Below, in pieces: positions 19,159 to 29,400 of a DNA stretch of 64,000 bases. The DNA lies in assembly GCF_009800925.1 (NCBI RefSeq), contig NZ_WOYF01000009.1:54291-118290 (forward strand), in the 5' to 3' direction. Every line of letters begins with the position of its first letter. The stretch's first letter is position 1. Source of the DNA: Budvicia diplopodorum (GTDB taxonomy: Bacteria > Pseudomonadota > Gammaproteobacteria > Enterobacterales > Enterobacteriaceae). The position numbers were made by a program, and so were the translations under genes. Below the pieces are notes generated by a model. It was not told the origin of the DNA. It ran no database searches and was given only the letters and a program-made list of their open reading frames with translations.

Positions 19159-21081
19159 GTGAATGAGTATATTGTTATGTTATATAAAGCATTATTATCA
19201 TTGCCTCGTGCAAAAAAAAGAGTAATTATGGTTTTACTCGATATATTGCTAATTACGTTGGCTTACTGGGGAGGGTTTTGGGTTCGACTTGATACTAATA
19301 CCCCTATATACAGCATTCAGCATTGGATGTTACTTGCAGGGATAGCACTGCTTACTATAGCAATATTTGTCAAATTAGGCTTATATCGAACAGTATTACG
19401 GTATGTTAGCGCCAGAATATTAGGTACTGTAGCCTTAGGTGTGGCAATTTCATCTTTGCTCTTAGTTTTTATTGCGTTTTATGCAGGTGTATTTTTACCT
19501 AGAACTGTAACAATAATTTATTTTACTTTTTCTTTATTACTAGTTTGTGGAACCCGTTTAGTATTTAGAATACTTTTAAATCGTAGTATGGAGGGTAAGC
19601 TCCCCGTTATTATTTATGGAGCAGGCGCTTCAGGACGACAATTATTACCTGCATTATCTCAGGCTAGTGAGTATTATCCGGTTGCTTTTGTTGATGATAA
19701 TCCCAGATTACAGCGTGCCGTTATCCATGGCGTTACTGTGTATGCTCCTAGTAAATTAGAATACCTTGTTGAAAGATATGGTGTTAAGAAAATATTATTA
19801 GCAATGCCTAGTGTTGCTCATAATCAACGTAAAACGGTTATATCCCGATTAGAGAAACTCCCCTGTGAGGTTCTTTCTATTCCTGGCATGGTTGATTTAG
19901 TCGAAGGACGGGCAAGTATAAATAAGCTAAGAAAGGTCTCAATTGAAGATCTTTTAGGCAGAGACCCCGTTAATGCCATTCCTAAATTAATGGGAGCAAA
20001 TATAACTGGTAAAGCGGTTATGGTTACTGGTGCCGGTGGCTCAATTGGTTCTGAATTATGCAGGCAGATAATTTACCAGAAACCCAAGCTACTGGTCTTA
20101 TTTGAACTTTCAGAATATGCACTTTATTCCATAGAAGAAGAGTTAAGCAGAATATGTTTATCTGAGAAGTTGGAAATAACATTAATTCCGTTACTTGGTT
20201 CTGTACAAAGAAAAGATCGTTTAGAAACAGTAATGAAAAGCTTCAATATTCAAACTGTTTATCATGCGGCAGCTTACAAGCATGTTCCATTGGTTGAGTA
20301 TAATGTAGTTGAGGGTGTGAGAAACAATATCTTTGGTACACTTTACTGTGCTCAGTCAGCTATTGAGGCTGGTGTTGAAACATTTGTATTAATATCTACA
20401 GATAAAGCAGTTAGACCAACTAATATCATGGGAACAACTAAACGAGTTGCTGAATTAATACTTCAGGCTCTGGCAAAGGAGCAATCTCGGACTCGTTTTT
20501 GCATGGTGCGTTTTGGTAATGTTCTTGGCTCCTCGGGGTCTGTAGTTCCACTTTTTGAAAAACAAATAGCACAAGGTGGACCAGTAACATTAACCCATCA
20601 AGATATTATTAGATATTTTATGACGATACCAGAAGCTTCTCAGCTAGTTATTCAAGCTGGTGCAATGGGGCATGGTGGGGATGTATTTGTACTTGATATG
20701 GGTGAGCCTGTTAAGATTTTCGATTTGGCTAACAGAATGATTCGTTTAAGCGGCTTAACTGTAAAAAGTGAATCTAACCCCGAAGGTGATATTGCAATTG
20801 AAATTACGGGATTACGTCCAGGTGAGAAGCTGTATGAAGAACTATTGATAGGTGAATCTGTTGAAGGAACTCAGCATCCCCGTATTATGACAGCAAATGA
20901 AGTAATGTTGGCTTGGCAAGCTCTTTCTGCCCTAATTTCTGAATTAGATCAGGCATGTTATGATTTTAATCATGAAAAAATTAGATCTTTACTTCTAAAA
21001 GCACCAACGGCTTTTGAACCTTCTGATGGAATATGTGACTTAGTTTGGAAAGCTAAGCAGGAAGTTCGTATTTCTCGGTAA
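19159..21081 (+). CDS. Membrane-bound UDP-N-acetylglucosamine 4,6-dehydratase (WbpM/PglF/FlaA1-type)
   Basis: This is a 640-residue protein with four N-terminal membrane helices (about residues 22-140), a first Rossmann motif GAGASGRQL (residues 154-162) and a catalytic SDR domain with GAGGSIGSE at 291-299. Further on are STDKAVRPTNIMGTTKR, where Met replaces the usual SDR Tyr as in WbpM and PglF, and GLRPGEKLYEELL. It makes the UDP-4-keto-6-deoxy-GlcNAc needed for bacillosamine-type sugars. The start used is GTG at 19159; an ATG at 19177 is also possible, and neither has a strong ribosome site. It is the last gene of the cluster. Confidence 0.92.
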   Translation: MNEYIVMLYKALLSLPRAKKRVIMVLLDILLITLAYWGGFWVRLDTNTPIYSIQHWMLLAGIALLTIAIFVKLGLYRTVLRYVSARILGTVALGVAISSLLLVFIAFYAGVFLPRTVTIIYFTFSLLLVCGTRLVFRILLNRSMEGKLPVIIYGAGASGRQLLPALSQASEYYPVAFVDDNPRLQRAVIHGVTVYAPSKLEYLVERYGVKKILLAMPSVAHNQRKTVISRLEKLPCEVLSIPGMVDLVEGRASINKLRKVSIEDLLGRDPVNAIPKLMGANITGKAVMVTGAGGSIGSELCRQIIYQKPKLLVLFELSEYALYSIEEELSRICLSEKLEITLIPLLGSVQRKDRLETVMKSFNIQTVYHAAAYKHVPLVEYNVVEGVRNNIFGTLYCAQSAIEAGVETFVLISTDKAVRPTNIMGTTKRVAELILQALAKEQSRTRFCMVRFGNVLGSSGSVVPLFEKQIAQGGPVTLTHQDIIRYFMTIPEASQLVIQAGAMGHGGDVFVLDMGEPVKIFDLANRMIRLSGLTVKSESNPEGDIAIEITGLRPGEKLYEELLIGESVEGTQHPRIMTANEVMLAWQALSALISELDQACYDFNHEKIRSLLLKAPTAFEPSDGICDLVWKAKQEVRISR

Positions 21082-21110
21082 TAATTAGATATATTCCTTT
21101 TCAACGTTGG

Positions 21111-21145
21111 GTAACCTATATTTTAAAAACCAAAATATAGGTTAC
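21111..21145. terminator. Terminator closing the O-antigen cluster (likely bidirectional with cysZ)
   Basis: A perfect 14-bp stem (21111-21124 with 21132-21145) has a 7-base loop and a T-run on the forward side. It lies between convergent genes, the last polysaccharide gene and cysZ, and can serve both. Confidence 0.85.
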
Positions 21146-21153
21146 TTTTCCAC

Positions 21154-21921
21154 TTAACCCCCAACAAACCCCGACCTATACCTATCAACCCACATCGCCG
21201 TCGCGCCACAAACCGCTACTGGCATGATGAATAAATTCAATATCGGGATCATCGTAAACAAGCTCACCACTCCGCCAAACTGTAGATTCATCATTTTTTC
21301 CTTTCCCAGCGTTCGTTTCATATCGGAAAAGCCGATTTTATGGTTATCAAACGGGTAATCGCTGTATTGAATCGAGAGCATCCAGGCGCTGAACAGGAAC
21401 CAGAGTATCGGGAACAGCACTTGCCCGACGCCCGGTATGAAATAGAGTACCAACAGGAGCAGGGCGCGGGGGAGGTAATAGGCGAGCTTTTTCCACTCAC
21501 GCTTCATAATCCGTGGGATATCTTTTATGATCCCGGCTATTCCGTTGTCGGGGAGGGCTTTACCGGTTAGCTTTGCTTCTAACTGTTCTGCCAGTAGACC
21601 GTTAAACGGCGCGGCTACCCAGTTGGCAATCGTGCTGAACAGGTAGCTAAAAACAAGTAATACGGTGATAACCGCAACCGGCCAGAGCAAATAGCTCAGC
21701 CACTGCAACCAGTTGGGTATATGGCTCATTATTGCTGGGATCCATTCCCCGAGTTTGCCATATAGCCACCAGAATGCCCCACCGATTAACAAGATGTTCA
21801 CCAGTAAGGGAAGTAATACGAAACGCTTGATTCCCGGTAAGGTGACCAGCTTGAATCCTTTGGCTATATAGTGGAAACCGCTCAAAGATTGCGGGTTACT
21901 GCCATTAGAATTTGTTGTCAT
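21154..21921 (-). CDS. cysZ: Sulfate transporter CysZ
   Basis: This inner-membrane protein of 255 residues imports sulfate for cysteine synthesis. There are several long hydrophobic helices (for example [20 protein letters not shown] and [18 protein letters not shown]), with the conserved [12 protein letters not shown] start, [15 protein letters not shown] and [17 protein letters not shown]. In E. coli it is beside cysK; here the gene lies on the same strand as cysK but 14 kb away across the O-antigen cluster. It is divergent from zipA, as in E. coli. Confidence 0.94.
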   Translation of the reverse strand: MTTNSNGSNPQSLSGFHYIAKGFKLVTLPGIKRFVLLPLLVNILLIGGAFWWLYGKLGEWIPAIMSHIPNWLQWLSYLLWPVAVITVLLVFSYLFSTIANWVAAPFNGLLAEQLEAKLTGKALPDNGIAGIIKDIPRIMKREWKKLAYYLPRALLLLVLYFIPGVGQVLFPILWFLFSAWMLSIQYSDYPFDNHKIGFSDMKRTLGKEKMMNLQFGGVVSLFTMIPILNLFIMPVAVCGATAMWVDRYRSGFVGG

Positions 21922-21992
21922 GCATTAAAAGTTCCTGTTATAAACGCAAATCAGGTTATCATATCCTATGATAAATACATTACTATCTTCAT

Positions 21993-22019
21993 GATACCCT
22001 TTGTACTTGAAGTAACGGC
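21993..22019. repeat. Partial copy of a dispersed palindromic element
   Basis: This 27-base stretch upstream of zipA matches the left end of the element before gltX (26309-26335) at about 20 of 27 positions, with AAGTAACGGC identical. It is probably a decayed relative of the same repeat family. The rest of the cysZ-zipA gap (21922-22213) shows no gene. Confidence 0.35.
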
Positions 22020-22213
22020 AGTGTTCGCTTACTTGTTACCCTGCCGAAGCGCTAATTATTTGGGCTGTAGATTAAAAAATGAGCGAAAAGTAGTAAAAAG
22101 CGTATTTATCGCTAATAAAAACAAGCACGGGCTTGCACTTGGATACGCGGACAAATAGATTAGTAGGGTGAATGTTTGCCGCGGTGGCATGTATTAGAAA
22201 AGCAGAGATAGCA

Positions 22214-23086
22214 ATGATGCAAAATTTGCGTCTAGTATTGATAGTAGTTGGAGCAATAGCAATTTTAGCGCTGTTAATACACGGCTTATGGACTAGTCGT
22301 AAAGAGCGCTCGTCTATTTTTCGTGATAAGTCGTTCAAAAAACGGGGTATATCACAAAAAACAGAAGTGTCATTTGAATCATTAGATGAAGGTGTTGGTC
22401 CGGTGCGCGTTCGTACTGTTTCTACCCACTCTTCTGATCCTCTGGATGAGTCAAAACCTGAAATTGTGGTTAAAACCGAGGTTTTACCGCAGGAAGCTGA
22501 ACTGAAATTAGATACCGAACCGTCTCCGATGCAAATGTCTTTCGATGACGTTCTGCTAACGGATACGGATGAAGTTCCTGAACCGGTGCAACCAGTATCG
22601 GTAGAGCCGTCTCCTCAAGAAGCGCAAACACAGTTGGCGGAATCTAAAGAGCCTGCAGCACTGAAAGAGTTGGTGATTGTTCTGCACGTTTCTGCGCTGA
22701 ATGGTGGTAGCATTTCCGGTGAACCGCTATTACAAAGTATTCTTCATGCAGGCTTTCAGTTTGGCGCTATGGGTATTTTCCATCGCCATGTCGATCCTGC
22801 TGGAAGCGGTCCGGTATTGTTCAGTTTGGCCAATATGGTTAAACCAGGTTCTTTTGACCCTGAACAGATGTCAGATTTCTCTACTCCGGGCGTTTCGATG
22901 TTTATGATGGTGCCTTCATACGGTGATGCCCATCAGAACTTCAAGCTTATGCTGCAGTCAGCGCAACGTATTGCTGATGATGTTGGTGGCGTGGTGCTAG
23001 ACGATGGTCGGCATATGATAACGCCGCAAAAGCTTGAGACTTATAAAGCTCAGATAAGAGAAGTTATCGACAATACGGCTAAATAG
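22214..23086 (+). CDS. zipA: Cell division protein ZipA
   Basis: ZipA is a bitopic inner-membrane protein that anchors and bundles FtsZ at the septum. The ATG at 22214 gives [20 protein letters not shown], the family N-terminal helix, followed by the basic WTSRKERSS, a Pro/Glu/Val-rich linker (about residues 80-155) and the C-terminal FtsZ-binding domain ([18 protein letters not shown] to [11 protein letters not shown]). The frame extends 14 codons upstream but that leader is not part of known ZipA. It is followed by a terminator before ligA. Confidence 0.96.
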   Translation: MMQNLRLVLIVVGAIAILALLIHGLWTSRKERSSIFRDKSFKKRGISQKTEVSFESLDEGVGPVRVRTVSTHSSDPLDESKPEIVVKTEVLPQEAELKLDTEPSPMQMSFDDVLLTDTDEVPEPVQPVSVEPSPQEAQTQLAESKEPAALKELVIVLHVSALNGGSISGEPLLQSILHAGFQFGAMGIFHRHVDPAGSGPVLFSLANMVKPGSFDPEQMSDFSTPGVSMFMMVPSYGDAHQNFKLMLQSAQRIADDVGGVVLDDGRHMITPQKLETYKAQIREVIDNTAK

Positions 23087-23131
23087 CGGCTTAGGTTGGC
23101 TATACATCAGTTACTTATATTTATTCAATAA

Positions 23132-23156
23132 AACCCCCGCCTGTCGGGGGTTTTTT
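23132..23156 (+). terminator. zipA terminator
   Basis: The stem 23132-23139 with 23145-23152 (AACCCCCG/CGGGGGTT) has a CCTGT loop and a following T-run. It lies between zipA and ligA, whose start codon follows 18 bp later. Confidence 0.85.
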
Positions 23157-23170
23157 ATCATTACCGGTGA

Positions 23171-25195
<2,025 letters not shown>

Positions 25196-25217
25196 ACGTG
25201 AACGGAGAACGATTGCG

Positions 25218-25430
25218 ATGCTAGAGAAAGAGCATTTAATTCAGATCGCCAATACCCCAATGCCGTTTGGAAAATACAAAGGACGGATGCTAATTGATCT
25301 GCCCGATGAATATTTACTCTGGTTTGCGAAGCAGGGCTTTCCCGCCAGCGCATTGGGGCAACTGATGGAAATGACGCTGGCGCTGAAAATTGACGGTCTG
25401 GACGAAGTAGTTCGGCCGTTAAAGCGCTGA
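25218..25430 (+). CDS. ypeB: DUF3820 family protein YpeB
   Basis: This small protein of 70 residues beginning MLEKEHLIQIANTPMPFGKY belongs to DUF3820 and matches the gene that follows ligA in E. coli. Its function is unknown; the conserved PFGKYKG and IDLPDEYLLWFA motifs are present. The open frame begins 20 codons earlier inside ligA, but the ATG at 25218 has CGGAGAA upstream and gives the family N-terminus. Confidence 0.9.
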   Translation: MLEKEHLIQIANTPMPFGKYKGRMLIDLPDEYLLWFAKQGFPASALGQLMEMTLALKIDGLDEVVRPLKR

Positions 25431-25462
25431 AGTGAATTATCCGCCACGCTTTGCTTCCCGGG

Positions 25463-25524
25463 GGCTATAAACGAAAAAAGCGCCATAAGCGCTTTTTTCT
25501 GAAATTGGTGGGGCGTGCAGGATT
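25463..25524. repeat. Direct repeat copy 1, ending in a fragment of the tRNA-Lys 3' end
   Basis: These 62 bases repeat almost exactly at 25631-25692 (two mismatches seen). The copy contains a small hairpin with a T-run (GCGC-rich stem near 25480-25495, probably the ypeB terminator) and then 19 bases identical to the 3' end of the tRNA-Lys gene (25506-25524), stopping in the T-arm. Confidence 0.8.
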
Positions 25525-25630
25525 ATTCGGCCGTTGGCCTCACCCTGCGGGCCGTTATCTTCGATAACGTTGTCTCGCTGCGCTCGGCTCGAACCTTTAG
25601 GTTCTCATCCAGCACGCTTTGGTTTTCATC

Positions 25631-25692
25631 GGCTATAAACGAAAAAAGCGCCATAGGCGCTTTTCTCTGAAATTGGTGGGGCGTGCAGGATT
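25631..25692. repeat. Direct repeat copy 2, overlapping the real tRNA-Lys 3' end
   Basis: This is the second copy of the 62-base repeat, offset by 168 bases. Here the tRNA part continues into a complete tRNA-Lys gene. The hairpin in the repeat probably terminates the tRNA transcript on the reverse strand. Confidence 0.8.
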
Positions 25693-25749
25693 CGAACCTG
25701 CGACCAATTGATTAAAAGTCAACTGCTCTACCGACTGAGCTAACGCCCC
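25674..25749 (-). tRNA. lysV: tRNA-Lys (TTT)
   Basis: The 76-base cloverleaf on the reverse strand starts GGGGCGTTAGCTCAG and has anticodon TTT in the loop CTTTTAA and an encoded CCA. It is the last gene of a Val-Val-Val-Lys transcript like E. coli valUXY-lysV next to gltX. Confidence 0.97.
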
Positions 25750-25757
25750 AGAGATTA

Positions 25758-25833
25758 TGGTGGGTGATGACGGGCTCGAACCGCCGACCCCCTCCGTGTA
25801 AAGGAGGTGCTCTACCAACTGAGCTAATCACCC
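25758..25833 (-). tRNA. valY: tRNA-Val (TAC), copy 3 of the transcript
   Basis: The 76-base gene starts GGGTGATTAGCTCAG, with anticodon TAC in loop TTTACAC, a T-arm GGCGGTTCGAGCCCG and encoded CCA. It is identical to the two copies upstream and 8 bp from tRNA-Lys. Confidence 0.97.
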
Positions 25834-25883
25834 TAAAATCTTGGTTACTGCTTATTACTCTATTTACTACTCTATGAGAAGAA

Positions 25884-25959
25884 TGGTGGGTGATGACGGG
25901 CTCGAACCGCCGACCCCCTCCGTGTAAAGGAGGTGCTCTACCAACTGAGCTAATCACCC
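25884..25959 (-). tRNA. valX: tRNA-Val (TAC), copy 2
   Basis: Its sequence is identical to the neighbouring tRNA-Val genes. It has anticodon TAC and an encoded CCA, and is about 50 bp from each neighbour in one transcription unit. Confidence 0.97.
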
Positions 25960-26014
25960 AAACTGCTTTAATCTCTCACTATTGCGCGATATAAAACCGA
26001 CGCTACACAAAGAA

Positions 26015-26090
26015 TGGTGGGTGATGACGGGCTCGAACCGCCGACCCCCTCCGTGTAAAGGAGGTGCTCTACCAACTGAGCTAATCACCC
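26015..26090 (-). tRNA. valU: tRNA-Val (TAC), copy 1, promoter-proximal
   Basis: This is the first gene of the tRNA transcript, identical to the other two copies, with anticodon TAC and encoded CCA. A strong sigma70 promoter lies 18 bp upstream. Confidence 0.97.
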
Positions 26091-26107
26091 TTCTCGTGTG
26101 GAGGTGC

Positions 26108-26135
26108 ATTATAGGGAACCGACCAAATGAGTCAA
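26108..26135 (-). promoter_or_regulatory. Promoter of the Val-Val-Val-Lys tRNA operon
   Basis: On the reverse strand TTGACT (26135-26130) and TATAAT (26113-26108) are separated by 16 bp, followed by a GC-rich discriminator (GCACC), typical of stringently controlled stable-RNA promoters. Confidence 0.85.
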
Positions 26136-26411
26136 TTGTTTTTTCATGGAATGTTATTGTTCGTCGTAAATTTAGGCAGTTGAGTCTAAATATATTGACT
26201 GTGATTGCGCCTTCAACATTGAGGATTCAGCGGGGAGTGATAGAATGTGGCCCGCTCTCGTGCAGTACGGATGTAGTACAGGTATAGTACAGATACTAAA
26301 TTCAGATTTATACCCAATAGATTTCAAGTAACGGCCAACGTATCAACAACTTGAAAGATGACGAGTATATTGATATTTGCCGATTAAATCTTGCAACAAG
26401 GCTAACGCTCA
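26136..26411. other. gltX upstream region
   Basis: No gene is seen. It should hold the gltX promoter, which I could not place with confidence. It contains near-repeats GTAGTACAGGTATAGTACAG around 26273-26292 and a palindromic repeat element at 26309-26369. Confidence 0.4.
26309..26369. repeat. Small palindromic intergenic element
   Basis: The ends TATACCCAATAGATTTCAAG (from 26309) and ACTTGAAAGATGACGAGTAT (from 26349) are imperfect inverted copies around a 19-base centre. This resembles the dispersed TATACCC...TTCAAGT elements common in Serratia, Yersinia and relatives. Copy number in the genome cannot be judged from the window. Confidence 0.6.
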
Positions 26412-27839
26412 ATGTCCATGAAAATAAAAACACGTTTTGCTCCGAGTCCGACCGGTGATTTACACGTAGGCGGGGCGCGCACCGCGCTTTACTCTTGGCT
26501 TTTCTCCCGTCATTTTGGCGGTGAGTTTGTTTTACGTATTGAAGATACAGACCTCGAGCGTTCAACCCAGCAGGCGATTGACGCCATTATGGACGGTATG
26601 AACTGGTTAGGCCTGGACTGGGACGAAGGTCCTTATTTCCAAACTAAGCGCTTTGACCGTTATAACGGCGTGATTGATGAAATGCTGGCTGCAGGTACAG
26701 CCTATAAATGTTTCTGTTCTAAAGAGCGTTTAGAAAAGCTGCGTGAAGACCAAATGGCGCGTGGCGAAAAAGCGCGTTATGACGGCTACTGTCGTGATAC
26801 GAAATGTACCCATGGTGATAATGAGCCGCACGTGGTGCGTTTTCGTAACCCACAGGAAGGCTCGGTTATTTTTGATGATAAAATCCGCGGCCCGATTGAA
26901 TTCAGCAATCAGGAATTAGACGACCTGATTATTCGCCGTACTGACGGTGCGCCAACCTATAACTTCTGCGTAGTGATTGACGATTGGGATATGGAAATTA
27001 CCCACGTTATTCGTGGTGAAGACCATATTAACAATACTCCGCGCCAGATTAATATTTTAAAAGCGCTAAATGCTCCGGTTCCTGAATACGCCCACGTATC
27101 GATGATTCTGGGCGACGATGGCCAGAAATTGTCTAAGCGCAACGGTGCGGCCAGCGTGATGCAGTATCGCGACGCTGGTTATTTACCTGAAGCGCTGCTG
27201 AATTATTTGGTTCGTCTGGGCTGGTCCCATGGCGATCAGGAAATTTTCAGCGTTGATGAAATGAAGCAGTTCTTTACGCTGGATGCGGTAAGCAAATCTG
27301 CCAGCGCATTCAACACTGAAAAGCTGCAGTGGCTGAATCACCACTATATTAACCACCTGCCAGCAGAATACGTGGCGGTTCATCTGTCATGGCATATTCA
27401 TGAGCAAGGGTTTAATACTCAAAATGGCCCACAGCTGGTAGAGATAGTTAAGCTGCTGGGAGAGCGATGTAAGACGCTGAAAGAGATGGCTACTGCCTGT
27501 CGCTATTTCTACGAAGAGTTTGATGCGTTTGACGATGATGCCGCTAAAAAGCACCTGCGCCCGGTAGCCCGTGAGCCACTAGAAGCCGTGCGCGCCAAGT
27601 TAAGCGCTACCGGCGACTGGACGACAGAGAGTGTACATCAGGCAATTGAAGGCGCTGCGGCTGATTTGGGCCTAGGCATGGGGAAAGTTGGAATGCCTTT
27701 ACGCGTTGCGGTTACCGGCTGCGGCCAGTCTCCGTCAATGGACGTTACCGTTCATGCTATTGGTAAAACCCGTAGTCTGGCGAGAATCGATCGTGCTTTG
27801 GCATTTATTGCTGAAAGAGAAGCCCAGCAGCAGTCATGA
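26412..27839 (+). CDS. gltX: Glutamyl-tRNA synthetase
   Basis: This enzyme charges tRNA-Glu with glutamate and supplies Glu-tRNA for heme synthesis. The class I signature [17 protein letters not shown] is at the N-terminus and the KMSKS-type loop reads GQKLSKRNG. The cysteine cluster CFCSKERL...YCRDTKC corresponds to the zinc-binding insert of the E. coli enzyme. ATG at 26412 has AAGG at about 10 bases; the ATG at 26418 gives the E. coli N-terminus [10 protein letters not shown] and is an alternative. It is beside the tRNA cluster as in E. coli. Confidence 0.97.
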   Translation: MSMKIKTRFAPSPTGDLHVGGARTALYSWLFSRHFGGEFVLRIEDTDLERSTQQAIDAIMDGMNWLGLDWDEGPYFQTKRFDRYNGVIDEMLAAGTAYKCFCSKERLEKLREDQMARGEKARYDGYCRDTKCTHGDNEPHVVRFRNPQEGSVIFDDKIRGPIEFSNQELDDLIIRRTDGAPTYNFCVVIDDWDMEITHVIRGEDHINNTPRQINILKALNAPVPEYAHVSMILGDDGQKLSKRNGAASVMQYRDAGYLPEALLNYLVRLGWSHGDQEIFSVDEMKQFFTLDAVSKSASAFNTEKLQWLNHHYINHLPAEYVAVHLSWHIHEQGFNTQNGPQLVEIVKLLGERCKTLKEMATACRYFYEEFDAFDDDAAKKHLRPVAREPLEAVRAKLSATGDWTTESVHQAIEGAAADLGLGMGKVGMPLRVAVTGCGQSPSMDVTVHAIGKTRSLARIDRALAFIAEREAQQQS

Positions 27840-27867
27840 TTCATTAGCCTGACTGGCTAGTTATCAG

Positions 27868-27900
27868 AAAAACCGGGTGAATGATTGGCTCGGTTTTTTT
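27868..27900 (+). terminator. gltX terminator
   Basis: The outer arms AAAAACCG (27868-27875) and CGGTTTTT (27891-27898) enclose 15 bases, followed by more T residues. It lies about 30 bp after the gltX stop. Confidence 0.7.
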
Positions 27901-27984
27901 TATTGTCCGCAACGCTGATATTGGCGACAGCCGGTCTGAATTGTTCTCTTTTTCAACGCTCAGACCAATTGTACTAATTAGCCG

Positions 27985-28014
27985 TTGACAGGTATCCCTG
28001 ATGTTTCATATTAT
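27985..28014 (+). promoter_or_regulatory. Promoter of the tRNA-Ala operon
   Basis: Consensus TTGACA (27985-27990) and TATTAT (28009-28014) are separated by 18 bp, followed by GCGCCC, a GC-rich discriminator expected for stable RNA genes. Confidence 0.8.
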
Positions 28015-28052
28015 GCGCCCGTTCTATATTTTATAGCGATGATTTATGTCGT

Positions 28053-28128
<76 letters not shown>

Positions 28129-28185
28129 AATCTTCTTATTCGCTAAGAAGTCGCCGCCAAATCGGTGTGTTTGTTCCAGTTCTGT

Positions 28186-28261
<76 letters not shown>

Positions 28262-28340
28262 CATTTAGTTCACTGATTTGCAGGTTAGCTCTTAGAGAGG
28301 CGCTATCGGTGAATAGAAAAGTAGAAAATAGCAAAATAGA

Positions 28341-28379
28341 AAAAACCGACTCGCATTAATATGTTAGTCGGTTTTTTTA
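28341..28379 (+). terminator. tRNA-Ala operon terminator
   Basis: Arms AAAAACCGACT (28341-28351) and AGTCGGTTTTT (28366-28376) with a 14-base loop and further T residues form a strong intrinsic terminator. Confidence 0.85.
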
Positions 28380-28480
28380 TACCCGAAAGGGCCGATCCCC
28401 ACCACTTTCAGCCACGATGATTGAGCATTAAAAAATCTAAAGCGCTTTGAGAAGCGTCGATAATATTTTTAGCTCAGTAA

Positions 28481-28505
28481 AAAGGCCCTGATAGACAGAG
28501 CCTTT
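28481..28505 (-). terminator. Terminator of the gsi/peptidase operon
   Basis: Imperfect 10-bp arms (28481-28490 with 28496-28505, one mismatch) are followed on the reverse strand by a T-run. It lies about 50 bp beyond the last gene of the operon. Confidence 0.7.
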
Positions 28506-28555
28506 GGCTGACAATAAACGCCGGGCTCCGGCATTTACGCTCGATTATCTCAGCA

Positions 28556-29374
28556 TTATCTCAACATCGTCGACATCGCAGAGAAGCAGTTGAGTATCCG
28601 AATGGCCGACTGTACTGAATCAGCTTCAAAGCTAATCAAATCACCTTCAAGTCGTTCTGCAATCGGCAATTGGCCAAACAGATCGGCAAGCGCCGGGGTT
28701 TGGGTTTGTAGGCGACAAATAATCGGTGCGGTAATGTTGAACGGGTGCCAGACGCCGGGGTTTTCTATTAGCATTCTGGCGGCATCATAAATAGCTTCAC
28801 ATGACTGCTGCGGCGTAATTGATAGACCTGAGTTTTGGCCTTCAGCCTGCTTTGTTTCAACAAACGTGACGTTTGGAAACAGGGGCCGCGTCTCTTCAAT
28901 GAAAACGTCGTCGCCGGTAATCAGCGCCACCGGTACGTTAAATTCTCCGGCTAAGGCACCATACAGCCCGGCTTCGCCCAGCTCCATATTGTTGAGCCAG
29001 ATGCGGGAGAAGGCGAAACTGTTAATGGTATGAGCCAATATTCCGCGGCTTTTTGACTTGGCATGATAGCCAATGAGAAACAGCGCATCCGGGGCGCGTT
29101 CCACGCCGGAAACCATACTCAAATAGCGCGGTTTCCCCTGAAGCAATAGCGCTCGCGGGTCCATTTTGTCTGCAATGAGATTGCGAAAACTGCCGTGAGA
29201 GTCATTGACCACCACTTCTTTGGCTCCGCCGTCAAATGCGGCTTTAACCGCTGCGTTGGCTTCGTTGGTCATCCAAATTCTGGCGCGCTCATATTCACCG
29301 TTGCCCGGCCGAACCTGCTCCGGGTGGAAAATGCCGGCGACGCCTTCAATATCGGTAGAGATTAAAATCTTCAT
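28556..29374 (-). CDS. M55 family D-aminopeptidase (DppA-like)
   Basis: This zinc peptidase family was defined by Bacillus subtilis DppA, which removes N-terminal D-amino acids. The 272-residue protein has the signature STDIEGVAG with Asp8 and Glu10, then NDSHG (His60), GYHAK (His104), AHT (His115) and NMELGEAG (Glu134), matching the DppA metal ligands and catalytic histidine in spacing. No signal peptide is seen, so it is cytoplasmic. It is the last gene of the iaaA-gsiABCD operon extension, 26 bp after the P1 peptidase gene, and so likely digests imported peptides. Confidence 0.9.
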   Translation of the reverse strand: MKILISTDIEGVAGIFHPEQVRPGNGEYERARIWMTNEANAAVKAAFDGGAKEVVVNDSHGSFRNLIADKMDPRALLLQGKPRYLSMVSGVERAPDALFLIGYHAKSKSRGILAHTINSFAFSRIWLNNMELGEAGLYGALAGEFNVPVALITGDDVFIEETRPLFPNVTFVETKQAEGQNSGLSITPQQSCEAIYDAARMLIENPGVWHPFNITAPIICRLQTQTPALADLFGQLPIAERLEGDLISFEADSVQSAIRILNCFSAMSTMLR

Positions 29375-29400
29375 GCTGCTATTTCCGTATGGTTCAGAAT

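Noticed and set aside
25758..26090. Possible CRISPR-like array, because three identical units recur at regular spacing
   Set aside because: The units are complete tRNA-Val genes of 76 bases with 50-55-base spacers and a tRNA promoter.
25712..26287. Open frames in the tRNA-Val/Lys region (repeated VGRAPPLHGGGRRFEP)
   Set aside because: Translations of the tRNA genes themselves; such frames are common false predictions.
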